In this document: positions 1 through 10,299 of the stretch, piece by piece
Position numbering within the stretch: position 1 is the first letter of the stretch
Layout of the letters: each line of letters starts with the position of its first letter
NCBI GenBank assembly: GCA_948567375.1
Contig: OX419755.1
Span: forward strand, 76,158,931-76,222,930
Direction of reading: 5' to 3'
DNA: 64,000 nucleotides
Source of the DNA: Lunularia cruciata
Taxonomy: Eukaryota > Streptophyta > Marchantiopsida > Lunulariales > Lunulariaceae
Notes under the pieces: model-generated
The model's input: the letters and a program-made list of their open reading frames with translations, nothing else
What the model was told of the DNA's origin: nothing
Databases searched by the model: none
Translations under genes and position numbers: made by a program

Positions 1-1030
1 CAAGGTGATTGTGGTGGGTTCTAAAGGTGTCACACCTTTCTTTTTTGATGGAGAGCGTTTGGAGCAGGTTTCTTCTTATAAATACTTGGGCCTTGAGTTT
101 TCTCATGACTATAGTTGGTCTACTTGTGTGAAGATGAGAATCAATGCAGGGTTTGGAGCTTTGTATTCACTCATGAATCACTATAGACTTGCTCATCTTA
201 CCACATGGGAGTTAAAGAAGGTGTTGTTTAGATCTCTTGTGCAGCCAGTGGTTCTCTATGGTGCTCAGACTGTGGGGTCTAGGTACTAAGAAGACATGGT
301 GGCAAAAGGTGGAGAAAGTTCAGAAATTGTTTTTGTGTGATGATCTAGGGTGAAGACTCAAACTCCTTATGTATTGTTGCTTGCTGAAACAAGGTTTTTC
401 CCTCTTGAGGCAGAAGCTTTGTTCTTAGCTCTCACATATGCCACTAAGGTGAGGTCCATGGAGCATGAGAGACTTCTCTACCAAGCTTTTTGTGCCACTC
501 TATCTGTTGGTTGGTGTACAGATCTGATTGCATGGGCCACAAGGTAGAATGTTTATGAGCGACATTGGAGATTAGAGCCTATTGCACTACGAGAAGTGAT
601 CAAGGAGCAGTTCTTACTTTGCTTATGGCAGCAACCCAGTACCAAGATGGTGTTCTATCAACAGTTTGTAAATGCTATGTTGGTGTATTGTGAGTAAGAC
701 TATCTCTTGGCTAGGATTTCTACTTCACTTAGACATGCTATTGCTCAATATAGAACTAGTTCTCATAGACTAGAAGTAGAACAAGGATGTTGGTAGCAGA
801 TAGAGCACTCAATGCAACTTTGCAAATTGTGTACTATGAGCAAAGTTGAGAATGAGCACCATGTGTTTGTTGATTGCCCTTGTTACTAGTAGATCAAAGT
901 CAAATATCAGATTAGTTGTAGTGATTTCTCAACACTCTTACAGATTGAGGCTTTAGGGTTAGGAAAGTACATGACCAAGGTTAGTTTACATCGGACCAGT
1001 TTGTTACACATTGGTCAGATGCCCTAGACT
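1..1030 (+). mobile_element. 3' end of a degraded LINE (non-LTR retrotransposon)
   Basis: The open frame covering 5-289 carries the YKYLGLEF motif that follows the reverse transcriptase palm in LINEs, then a stretch ending in VQPVVLYGAQ, also typical of that region. After a stop and frame change, 350-547 continues as the connection segment (QTPYVLLLAETRFFPLEAEA). From about 551 to 890 one further frame, with a few in-frame stops, reads HAIAQYRTSSHRLEVE and then a zinc finger (CKLC at 821-832, EHHVFVDC ending at 877). This order (RT C-terminus, linker, CCHC finger) is that of LINE ORF2. The 5' part, with endonuclease and RT fingers and palm, lies outside the window. No poly(A) tail is evident. 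The copy is dead. It resembles LINEs I recall from seed-free plants and gymnosperms more than the usual angiosperm L1; that is inference. Confidence 0.8.
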
Positions 1031-1139
1031 CTTGCCTAGGCTCACATTTCATGTATTTTGTATTGTGTTTTTAGCCTTTTGACTCTTTGGGTCCACCGGG
1101 CTTTATATTTCATTGGTTCATTGGTTGAGATAGTAGCAT

Positions 1140-2205
1140 ATGATCCTAACATCAAGTGCCTTCACTTCTTTCCTACAACAATGGCATGAAGTATTGCAAT
1201 CATGTATAGAAATAGACTACCATGCTTCCATTGAAATCTTGGCTAATCTAGTACCAAACATTGTCATGGATTATCTTTTCTCAACTTGGCTTCCCTACAA
1301 GGAAATTTTTTCATGCTTGGCTTATCAATGTATGTCATTTTGGCCATACAACAACATCACACATGGAAGATGCCCATGCAACTTGTAAAAGGTGGATCAA
1401 GGTGTCAACCAATGATCTTCTTGTGGTGCACAAGGCAATCCAACAATCTTGTAGTTAGCAACTCGTTGATATTCATTAACAACATGCATTCCAATGGAGC
1501 TGCCACTTGCTTGGCGGTTCACTACAAAAAAATGTGGCAAAAAAGTATCACACTATGCTTTGAGACAAGCAAACAAGGAGTATGAATTGCTACTCTCTAT
1601 TGGTATGTCCTTCTTAATACAATTGAAAATGTTATCAATCAATAACCTTGCGTAACTCTCTATATTTTATTCTAACCTTTCAATATTTAGAGGCTCTTAT
1701 GATACATGCATTTTTCCATTGAATTTGGGAATATTGTGTGCCCACTTTTTGAAGTGCATCACATTCAACAATTCCGCATTGCTCATGGATCAAATTGATC
1801 AGTAGTGACAAATGTATCAGCCATCAATACCACCAAAAATGACAATAACCCCATCAACATTTGCTAGTGAGCTTGTGATGCTTCAACAACACCATGATGA
1901 AATGCTATCTTTTAAACATAAGCTTTTATAGTTTGACATTGTGGCCATACATTAGCAGTTGAAGGTGCACAAATACAAGACCTATTTCAATTATTTGATA
2001 AGTGAAGTCCTCCAACATCCACATAGTGCAATCCGTCATTCTTGAACATCTCAATGCCAATAGGAAACACAAAGAAACAAGGCATTGTGGTCAATGTAAT
2101 CAAATTGGACACAATGCTCAAACATGTCTAAATACATTAGTGTTGTATGCCACAACAACCATTGCTCAATTGGCACAATTGTCAACACCTAGACTTTCAA
2201 CATAG
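1140..2205 (+). mobile_element. MULE (Mutator-like) transposase relic
   Basis: The frame at 1140-1388 includes DYLFSTWLPYKEIF. The next frame, from about 1261 to 1458, continues with HAWLINVCHFGHTTTSHMED, AHATCKRWIKVST and DLLVVHKAIQ. This is the C-terminal half of a MULE transposase, the 'W.p.KEkF..aW....HFG..TTs..E.aHa.lK..i..stgDL' pattern. The two halves sit in different frames, so a frameshift lies near 1300. At 2086-2127 a short frame (2002-2205) encodes CGQCNQIGHNAQTC, a C-x2-C-x4-H-x4-C knuckle of the kind found downstream of MULE and FAR1-type transposases. The DDE catalytic part is not seen upstream, and I found no terminal inverted repeats. It could also be a broken domesticated FAR1/MULE-derived gene, but the decay argues for a transposon relic. 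Confidence 0.7.
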
Positions 2206-2884
2206 ATTTGGTTGCGCTCCTTGCCCAATTTGTAGATAAAGAATATCTAAGCATGACGGATGATGTGATTCCAAGAAATAGCCTACTTATAAGTCCCACA
2301 AAATTAGGGTGAGGTACTCATATAAAAAAAAGTGAGTTATATGTATCAATTTCCTTCTTGCAAAGGTAGATTCACTTATCTCTTGTGCCTTTTTTGTTTG
2401 CCTATGGGCTAAGGAAGAAGTAGCATTATGGCAAGAGTAGAGCATTACTCCTTCAATAAGGTTGTATTAATGATATTGGCCTGAGGATCTAGGTATCCAA
2501 GTACAATGAGCAAGTTATTAATCTATCTGAATTCTATGGATATTAAGGTGTAAATGTGATGCTTGTTAAGCCATGCATTTTATGTTATGCATTTGTGTTC
2601 CTCATCTATTCATTGTACTATTGTTTAAGTAGGAAGTTGTATAAGAGACTTGCTAAGTAAGACTGCACAAAAAAAGGGTATAGAATGACCATACCAAGGA
2701 GGCCAAAGAGCTCATAGGAATGACCAACTTGAGAGCTATCTCTAAAGGTAAGTATCTCTAGGAGATTCTTGTACTTGAGTGGAATTACACACCACTATGG
2801 AAATCTTGTCCACACCTCCTCCCTGAGCCAAGTAAACGACCAGCCATGCAATGATTGCATCTACTTTCCCTTCTCCTATAGCAT
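2206..2884. other. Spacer without recognisable gene
   Basis: AT-rich sequence between the MULE relic and chromovirus A1. No open frame has recognisable similarity, and I see no LTR here although A1 should end nearby. Confidence 0.5.
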
Positions 2885-2889
2885 ACCAT

Positions 2890-4420
2890 ATCTCCCACTC
2901 CAAGACTGGATTATCCTATAGACATGACATCCTCATCACAATGCAATCTTTGAACTCCCACATGGCCATTTGTGCATTTTGGAGATAAAAGAGAGGCTCC
3001 CATGTGGTATTATAAAGAGGAACCCTTTCCATAGGACCTCATATTCAATGTGTTGTTGGCGGCTATGTTGTATATCATGACATGCAAGTATATAATCAAC
3101 TTTGTATTCTTTATGATTGTTGATAAGGATGGGATGAGAAGAGGATTGGATACAAGTGTGAAAGGAAGATGGATTAGAATGAAAGGGTTTTAACTTTGAA
3201 ACATGGAGGACATGATGGATCTACATATGACTAGGAAGTGCAAGTTGATGGCCAACAAGAGAAATGATCTGAGTAATATCAAATGGAATTATCTAATTGG
3301 GTGTCAAGCAAGAGAGGAAGATTACTAGAAGAAAGTTTGACATTATTGCCTAATTGAAAAATGAGATTGTGGCAATGCTTATAAGCATATTGCTTCTATA
3401 GATTTTGAGCAAAAAGAATATAAGACTTGGCTTGGTGTAAGGATTTAGATAACATGGACAAGAAGGTGGAAGTATGAGGAACATGAGATATCAAGGGAGC
3501 ATGAAGGGAATTTGGACAAGTAAATCTTGCCAAAAATTGAGGAAGAAGGTAAAGAATCTATAGCTTACCTACTTTGAATTATTGTATGTAAACTTAGCAG
3601 CCACAAGACAAGTATCTCAATTTGTATGGTGAACATTGACAAAAGCATAGAGCATAGCTTCCAAGGTGCAATTTGCACATTTGGTTTGCCCATCAATTTG
3701 AGGATGATAAGCCGTAGACAAAGAAAGCTTGATACCAAGTAACTTGAAGAGTACTTGACAAAATTTACCAATGAATTGAAGATCATGATCAAAGATGAAA
3801 ACCCTTGGTATCCCATTGTGCTTCTAGATAATATCAAAGTAAATCTTGACTAGTGTTGTAACATCTATGGTATCCACAATGGGTGCTAAGTGAGTTTGCT
3901 TGCTCAGTTTACTAACAAACACCACAGTAGTTGTATGACCTTGATTTATCTTGGTTAAGGATGTGATGAGGTCAAGACTTATATGTTCTATTTGATAGAT
4001 AACATGTGGAGTTGTCAAAATGGTTTCCCCAATTTTTGGTTGTTTATCTTGTTTCATTGGCAACTCTCACAAGATTGAAAACTCTTAAACCTCTCACCAC
4101 TAGTGATATTGGATGATACTCAAGGTTTGGTCCACATACATGCAACCAGCAATTTTTAAGTCATGGGCCTCTAAAGCCACATAAGTTGGAGATCGCCCAT
4201 AGATGGAAGATAGATCTGAACACAAGATAAAAGGCACTCCTTGAATGAAAAATGTGTTTTATTCCTTCTCATGTAATGTAAGATGACTTTGCACTTGCCA
4301 AAAGAAGAAATCTTCCTATAAAAAGTCTTGAGTTTTGTGTGTACCTTTGATTTTCTAAACATCATGGTGATTGCAACTATCATAGATGATTCAAGGAGAA
4401 TCTTCAAATCAAGTTGTTGT
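2890..4420 (-). pseudogene. A1 integrase and chromodomain relic
   Basis: The segment 4171-4407 matches the integrase zinc-binding region. The segment 3824-4063 carries HISLDLITSLTKINQGHTTT and DKLSK-like residues of the catalytic core. Sequence near 3560-3840 matches the rest of the core, and about 2890-3110 is collinear with the chromodomain of A2 and A3. Fossil. Confidence 0.75.
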
Positions 4421-4539
4421 TATAGGGTACCAAGAATAACATGGAACTTGTTGGGTTTATACTCAAGCATGATTTCAAATAGCTATAGTTGTTCCTCTCA
4501 TTGATGATGTATACTCTTCATGTGCTCCAAATGTAAAGT

Positions 4540-5720
4540 TTACAACAAGAGTTTTTGATTGGTTTACATGATCTCTTGTTTCACTAGGAGGTAATGTCTT
4601 CATACCCTTGTGGCATATACCATTTCCAGTTGTTCTCAATCCCAAGCAAAATTATTTCTTTTTCTTATGTTTAGTCCACAAAACATAATGGAAATGGTAC
4701 GTAATCCATCAAGAAATTCTTGTTGCAACATAGCTCCAAAGGTAAAGTTAGAAGCATCAAAATCAACCACACAAGGTAGTTGAGTATCATAAGTTGGAAG
4801 ATGAGTTTTGAAGAGACCATTTGCTTCTTGAATGTTTCTTAGTGCTTGGTGATCTATTTGAAGCTTCTTCTCTTCCCAAGAGATCAATCAATGGTGTGGC
4901 CAAATGAGCATAATAATGGAGAAACCATCAGAGAAAACTCATCAATCTATTAAATCCCTAAACTTACATGGCATCCTTAAGAGTAGGCCAATTAGTAATG
5001 ACCTTGATTTTCCTCTCTTACATCTTTAATCCACTTTGTTGAAACATTATGGCATAAGAAAGTAACACCCTTTTGCCAAAAGACACACTTGGACTTCTTG
5101 TAGTAAAACTTCCATTATTTTAGCCATCTCAAGACTTCTTGGATGTGGTTTTTTTATTTCTATCTTATTATATATGAAAATGTCATCCAAGAACATATAT
5201 CAAGTATTGATCCAATAGCTCATTCAACACATTATGTGTTTGATCTATGAAGACTATTGGAGCATTGTTGAACCCAAAAGGTAAAACTCTCCATTCAAAA
5301 TGCATATACCTTGTATAAAAGGTAGTCTTCAACACATCCTCTCCATCAATTAGAATTTACCAATATTCATTTTGAAGACCCAACTTGGAGAAGTATTGGC
5401 TCTACTTTATTGATCAAACAAGTCTCCAAATCAAGCAAAGGGATATGCATACTTCATGCTTTTTTTATTGAAACCTTGATAGTCAATATAAAATCAAATT
5501 ATTTTATCCTCCTTTGGTATAAATAGTGTCAATGCTTGCCATGGAGATGTATTCTGTTGTATGAAATCCTTCTTCAATAATTTGGTCAATGTTATTTGAA
5601 GCTCTTCTAGCTCTTTGGTGAGAGCCAATAGATTGGTCTACTCATTGGAGTACTACATGGCAATAGCTCAATCTTGAAAGGCATACCACAATCAAAGTGT
5701 ATTCCCTTTGGAAGATCATC
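4540..5720 (-). pseudogene. A1 reverse transcriptase and RNase H relic
   Basis: Nucleotide-level match to the RT of A2 and A3. At 4636-4887 the RT-RNase H junction shows [20 protein letters not shown], the start of RNase H. Fossil. Confidence 0.75.
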
Positions 5721-6003
5721 CAAAAACACCTATAACCTTATGAACCAACTAATCAACCTTTGCTTGTTGAGGCTCCTTATCCTCATTAGATTCTCCTTGT
5801 GCAATTAGCTCTATCCACAAAATGAAAACAAGAGTATCTTCCTCTAAAGCTAGCTCTAAAATTGCTATACTAAAAAACTTCCCATCTTGGGATTGACTAC
5901 TCTAAGGTGGTTTCTTCAAAGGTGCAAGACAACCTAATCAATAAGCATACCTTGATGTTTTACTTGAATATGTATCCAGTCATATATTTGAATATCAATC
6001 AAA

Positions 6004-6351
6004 TTAAACCTTAAGATGTTCTAGCCAAAAAAGACCTAAAATGAACTTGTAGTGCAAGAGAGTTACTACAATCCTCATGCACTCTAATATTCTTTCACAA
6101 TCTTGAACATAATAGGATATGAGACATTGAATCCAAATTGAATGTAAATGGATGATTGTGGTTGGTAGAAAGTGTGCCTTTCTACCATCCACCATCATCA
6201 ATTTTCTACCAAATATTGGCTTGATAAGAACATATAATTCCTTTGCAAATTGCATGGATATGTATTTCTTTGAATCCCCACAATCAACCAAAATCATATA
6301 GTTGTGATTAGATATCATACCTTGCAAGTATATCAAACTTGCATAAATCAA
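6004..6351 (-). pseudogene. A1 aspartic protease relic
   Basis: The region aligns with the A2 protease (35397-35744): ASLIYLQGMISN near the start, ILVDCGDSKKYISMQ at the active-site position, LMMVDGRK, and FILGLFWLEHLKV at the end. Retropepsin domain of a Ty3/gypsy Pol. Fossil. Confidence 0.75.
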
Positions 6352-6359
6352 GCATTTAA

Positions 6360-6728
6360 TCTAGTTAGAACAAACAAAGTTCCCAATAATTGGCTTGATA
6401 TATGACCTATTAGGATTCTTTGTTTCCTTAATCCTCATGCTACAAGAATTCTATTTGGACAATGGGTTGATGTTGAATACTCCTAGTTGAACATTTGGCA
6501 AGGCAATGTCAAATGTAGTTAATATAAAAACCTCTATTTTATCACAATCTTTTTTTGTTTTTAGCACCAAGTGATCTCCATTGGATGACATCAATCTCTA
6601 TAAGTGTTGGCTCTTCTATCTTTACGGGGTGTGTTCATAGGTTTTGTCAAAATTAAGGTCAAGATTAAGTTGTGGCAACTACAAATCAAAGTGCTTACCC
6701 AATTGCATGGCTTCTTCCAAGTCTTTGG

Positions 6729-6764
<36 letters not shown>

Positions 6765-7570
6765 TTGTGTAATTTCAAGCCTCTCACAAACCAATCCAAA
6801 TCTTTAACTTCCAATGTCTGTAAAGTCTACATCTTTGTATTTTGAAATTGTATGATGTAGTTCCTTAGAAAATTAATCTACTCCAATTTTGAAAATCTAT
6901 CTTTTGTGGCTTGTGTAGCATTCACCACTTGGAATTACCCAATTATTACACCTCTAGTTTGTGTCCATGTCAAGATTGGAGTAAAAAACTATCATTGAGC
7001 TTGCTCCACTTAGAATAGCCACCTTTTTTTGCAACTTCATCTAATTGGCTCAAAGCCAAGATAATCTATCTTTGTTCATCCAAAAGATTATAGGTCCAAA
7101 ATAACATTTGCAATCAAATACAAAATTCTCTACTACACTTGGTAGATTCTTTCCTCCAAATACCTTCAGCTTTGGAAATCAAACTCTATCTTCTCCTTCT
7201 CAAAATACTACTCTCTTGACTTGCTCTTGTCATTGACTATTATAAGCTCTCTCATCCAAAAATAAAGTAAAGTGCTCAATTTGTGTTTGCATAGAAATGA
7301 TAACTTCAAGAATTGTCGCTATGATTGCCACTTTATCAAATTACCTTTTTAAAATTATCTAAATTAATGCATAAATAAAATACATCTACTACACTCCATA
7401 AGTTACAATCAGAAGGATCAATGGTTCATTAAATAAAGTGATTGCATTCAAAAACATTTAACTAGAGCATGAAATAATAAACTATGTGAAGTTTTGCTTT
7501 AGTAGTACATGGACATGAATCCCAATGGTTTGGGAGAATTGGATTTTGTGGTCCATAGACTCCATCAATC
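6360..7570 (-). pseudogene. A1 gag relic
   Basis: Collinear with the gag regions of A2 and A3, for example the nucleotide stretch near 6900-7000 that matches A2 near 36440. Heavily decayed. Placed by position and nucleotide similarity rather than by an open frame. Confidence 0.55.
6730..6764. repeat. (TA)n microsatellite
   Basis: Uninterrupted TA dinucleotides except for one G at 6755. It has expanded inside the A1 gag region, where the related A2 copy has ordinary sequence, so it arose after insertion. Confidence 0.95.
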
Positions 7571-7579
7571 CCATTCTTT

Positions 7580-7591
7580 CTTTGATACCAA
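7580..7591 (-). promoter_or_regulatory. Primer binding site of A1 (tRNA-iMet type)
   Basis: The minus strand reads TTGGTATCAAAG directly inside the LTR, close to the canonical plant TGGTATCAGAGC site that pairs with the 3' end of initiator tRNA-Met. Confidence 0.75.
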
Positions 7592-8080
7592 TATAAAAGA
7601 CCAAGGAAAGAAAAGGAGAATGGAAGAATAGAGTGGAGGTTCATACTAGAACTCTCAAGTTAAGAAACTCCAAATGCTAACATGAACTTGGGCTTTGGTA
7701 TTTATAATGAAGCAATACAAAGCTCTTGAGAAGCTTCCAAAGAAATTTCCTTCTTGAAGCCGCCTTCTTAGAGTGCAAGTTAAACAACTTGAGAAGCTTC
7801 TAAGGAAGCTTCTTTCTAGAAGTAGCATACTTGGTATACAAGCTAAGCTAGTTGTTAACTAGGTATGTAAAATCTTGAATCTTTGGAAAGTACCTAGAAG
7901 CTTCCCACCAAGAAACTTCCTATGTGCTTTCAGGACATTTTATCAAGACATTTCCTAGATTTTTCTAGAACATTGTTAGAATTCCTAGCTATATTTTGCT
8001 TATTCTACTAGCATTTAGTAGAATAAGCTCATTAGCATATACTTATTCCATATTATTAGAAGAATGTTATACCCATAACA
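7592..8080 (-). repeat. 5' LTR of A1 (family A)
   Basis: The LTR is about 489 bp, close to the 491-bp solo LTR at 8600. On the minus strand it ends in a TCTTTTATA variant of the family terminus next to the primer site. It contains the family's GAAGCTTC-rich U3 and a TATA-like TTATAAATACC, followed by the conserved 'aaagcccaagttcatg' leader. The outer boundary is taken at a TGTTATGGG start and is approximate. Confidence 0.7.
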
Positions 8081-8599
8081 AACAACTTACTCCTATGAAA
8101 ATCAAGCAATCTTCCTTTAGCATCTATAAGTGAGAGTGGCAATCAACTAGGGTGGACTTTTCATGAGTACAGATAATATATGTATAATGCCTAAGAGGAG
8201 AAGAATCTGCACTGCAATTTTATTTTCACCAAGCACTTCTACTTAGAAATGGATTTGCTAACAAGAAGAGAAAAGGAGAGGTTTCCAAGCCACTTTTGGT
8301 CATATAACTACTTTTCCTTGCAACCCAAAGGAGAAGTCATCATAAAGGCCATCAAGGAGGCATATGAAGAGTACTTGCAAAGACATATGCTCCTAAGAGG
8401 AAGTGGTTTGCATAACCTTTGCTAAAGGGACTACCTTTACTAGCTAGCAAGAGATAAAAGAGATCAATGGAAGCAAAGATGAACAATGATGTGGTTCCTT
8501 CCAAAGATGAAGAGAAAGAATTAGAAATATTTAACTTTGAGGAAGAGAAAACAAAGTTAGATGAAGGAAAGTTAGATGAAGGCAAAGCTTGAGATTGCT
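8081..8599 (+). pseudogene. Family U ORF relic, left part
   Basis: A plus-strand frame at about 8235-8420 reads HFYLEMDLLTRREKERFPSH and then EVIIKAIKEAYEEYLQ. It is clearly homologous to 50165-50345 (HFYLEVDLLTLFEKEKYPN, IMVKEAYITLGF). The product is unknown to me. It is charged and helical, without polymerase or protease motifs. A short tandem repeat (aagttagatgaagg twice, about 8556-8585) precedes the solo LTR, which splits this relic from its continuation at 9096-9520. Confidence 0.55.
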
Positions 8600-9090
8600 T
8601 GTAACAACATGGAACTAGCATACAAGTTAGTCAAGACTAATGAGGTAGCAAGTAGGCCAAATTAGCTTAAGAATTTTATGGATGTTCTAGAAACATCTAT
8701 GGAGCTTCTAGGAAATTTCTTGGTACCTTCCAAATATCAAGTAATGTGTATGTTAAGTAGACAACATCTAAGAGGAGTTTCTTGGGAAGCTTCTTGGTTA
8801 GCTCAGCTTGCATGCCAAGTAGGTGGCTTCTAGAAGGAAGCTTCTTGGGAAGCATTTTGACAAGCTCATCTTCATGTCAAGTAGGTAGCTTCTCAAGAAG
8901 CTTCCAAGTTAGCTTAACTTTCACTCTAAGAAGGCAAGTTTTAGAGAGCTCCCAAAAGCCTTGTATATTATTTATAAATACCAAAGCCTAAGGTCATGCT
9001 ATGCATTTGGAATTTCCCTCATTCAAGAGTCCTAATGCAATATTTCACTATGGTCTTCCATTCTCCTATTTCTCTACTTGGTCTTTTACA
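8600..9090 (+). repeat. Solo LTR of chromovirus family A, with 5-bp target duplication
   Basis: A 491-bp LTR beginning TGTAACAACATGG and ending GGTCTTTTACA. It is flanked on both sides by the identical pentamer ttgct (8595-8599 and 9091-9095). No primer site follows and no polypurine tract precedes, so it is a solo LTR left by LTR-LTR recombination. It holds GAAGCTTC-rich U3 sequence and a TATA box (TTATAAATA), followed by the family leader. Confidence 0.93.
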
Positions 9091-9095
9091 TTGCT

Positions 9096-9520
9096 TGTCA
9101 AAGAGTTGAAGAATCAGATAAAGATATTATGATTGGTGAGGAAAGAGAAGACAAAAAGCAAGGAAGATGTGAAGATTGAAGATCCCATGCCTTCAAGGAC
9201 AGATAACATTGCTAGGGAGATTTGTAATAAACTAATGGTGTAGTTTCAAGAGTTTATGGAGAGTATGATAAAAAGAGACCAATATTCACAAGCTTAAACT
9301 ACAAAGGGAGTGTCTTCTCCACAAGAATTTGAAGGATCAACAGATCAAGATGGTAGTAGTAGATCTTAGAGAGCAATAGGATCAAAAACTTGTTGAGGCT
9401 CAAGAGAACATCTATTTGGAATGGGTAGATTTTAAGGAGAGAATAGACAACTTGATAAGTATGTTAGAACCAAAAGACTTTTTGGAGTTTGAGAAATGAT
9501 GGGACCTCTCTATGACAACC
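9096..9520 (+). pseudogene. Family U ORF relic, right part
   Basis: Direct continuation of the sequence interrupted at 8599. The frames are lysine- and glutamate-rich (KIEDPMPSRTDNIAREIC, FQEFMESMIKRDQ), like the helical region of the 49-52 kb relic. Decayed. I cannot name a function. Confidence 0.4.
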
Positions 9521-9592
9521 CATCAAGAATCACTTTTGTGGAGATCAGTAAGTAATCATTTTTTCTCACATAGATATTGGTCAGAAATGTTA

Positions 9593-9621
9593 TGTGACAT
9601 TTTTTTTTGTAAAATGTCACA
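9593..9621. repeat. Short hairpin, 11-bp arms
   Basis: TGTGACATTTT at 9593-9603 is the exact reverse complement of AAAATGTCACA at 9611-9621, with a T-rich 7-nt loop. It could be a MITE remnant or chance. Confidence 0.6.
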
Positions 9622-9661
9622 CAACCATTCTATTTAGTTGCTTCTTCAATCTCTTGGGTAG

Positions 9662-9703
9662 AAACCATACCTAGAAGAGAGTAAACCATACCTAGAAGAG
9701 AGT
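9662..9703. repeat. 21-bp tandem duplication
   Basis: Two identical adjacent copies of aaaccatacctagaagagagt, at 9662-9682 and 9683-9703. Confidence 0.95.
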
Positions 9704-10299
9704 AACCAATGCTCAAATTGCAATCCTATCACAAATTAACAACACCCATAATCACAATTCTATGAATCCTTTCCAAATTGACATTGATTGTGATGATTCA
9801 GTTTTCCCAAAGAAGGCTACTTCACCATGAAATGACTTTGACTTTGTTCCACTCCTCCATTGAAGGCACTTTCTCCATCAAAATTGCTTTGCATTAAACC
9901 AACACTATACTCACAAATGTAGAATAGTACCAACACTACAATTCCTCACAGAATCATCAAGGCATTGTCTTGATGGCTATCCACTCAAGATCAAATACAC
10001 AAAATGGAAATTAGAGGTGTAGAATCCAACATCTAACACACTCAAATTGCAATTTGAACTTCTCCAAACATGCACAAACAAACACATAAGATTGCAACTT
10101 GAAATTAAGCTAAAATGATGAGCATTGAGTTACAACACTTTGTTTTACTCAACTTTGAAAATACGGATACTAAATAACATAATACTGCAAATGCCTCCCT
10201 TAAATAGGCAAAGCACTCTAATAGTTATCTAACTATATACCATTCCAGCTGCAACATCACCAACCTACAAATCCAAAATGAATTTCACTTCTTCATATC
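9704..10299. other. Spacer without recognisable gene
   Basis: AT-rich sequence with no recognisable coding. It may be the 5' flank or terminal repeat of the relic that follows on the minus strand, but no matching second copy is present. Confidence 0.4.

Larger units (their letters stand above)
2885..8080 (-). mobile_element. Chromovirus A1 (Ty3/gypsy, family A), old and broken
   Basis: On the minus strand the element reads LTR, tRNA-Met primer site, gag, protease, RT, RNase H, integrase and chromodomain, from 8080 down to about 2885. It is collinear with A2 and A3 elsewhere in the window and belongs to the same family. Only the 5' LTR is recognisable; a 3' LTR is not seen beyond the chromodomain. 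It is broken in every domain and clearly older than A2. A TA microsatellite sits in the gag region. Fossil. Confidence 0.85.

Noticed and set aside
6591-6807. Frames on both strands through the TA microsatellite
   Set aside because: Created by the (TA)n repeat inside a decayed gag region.
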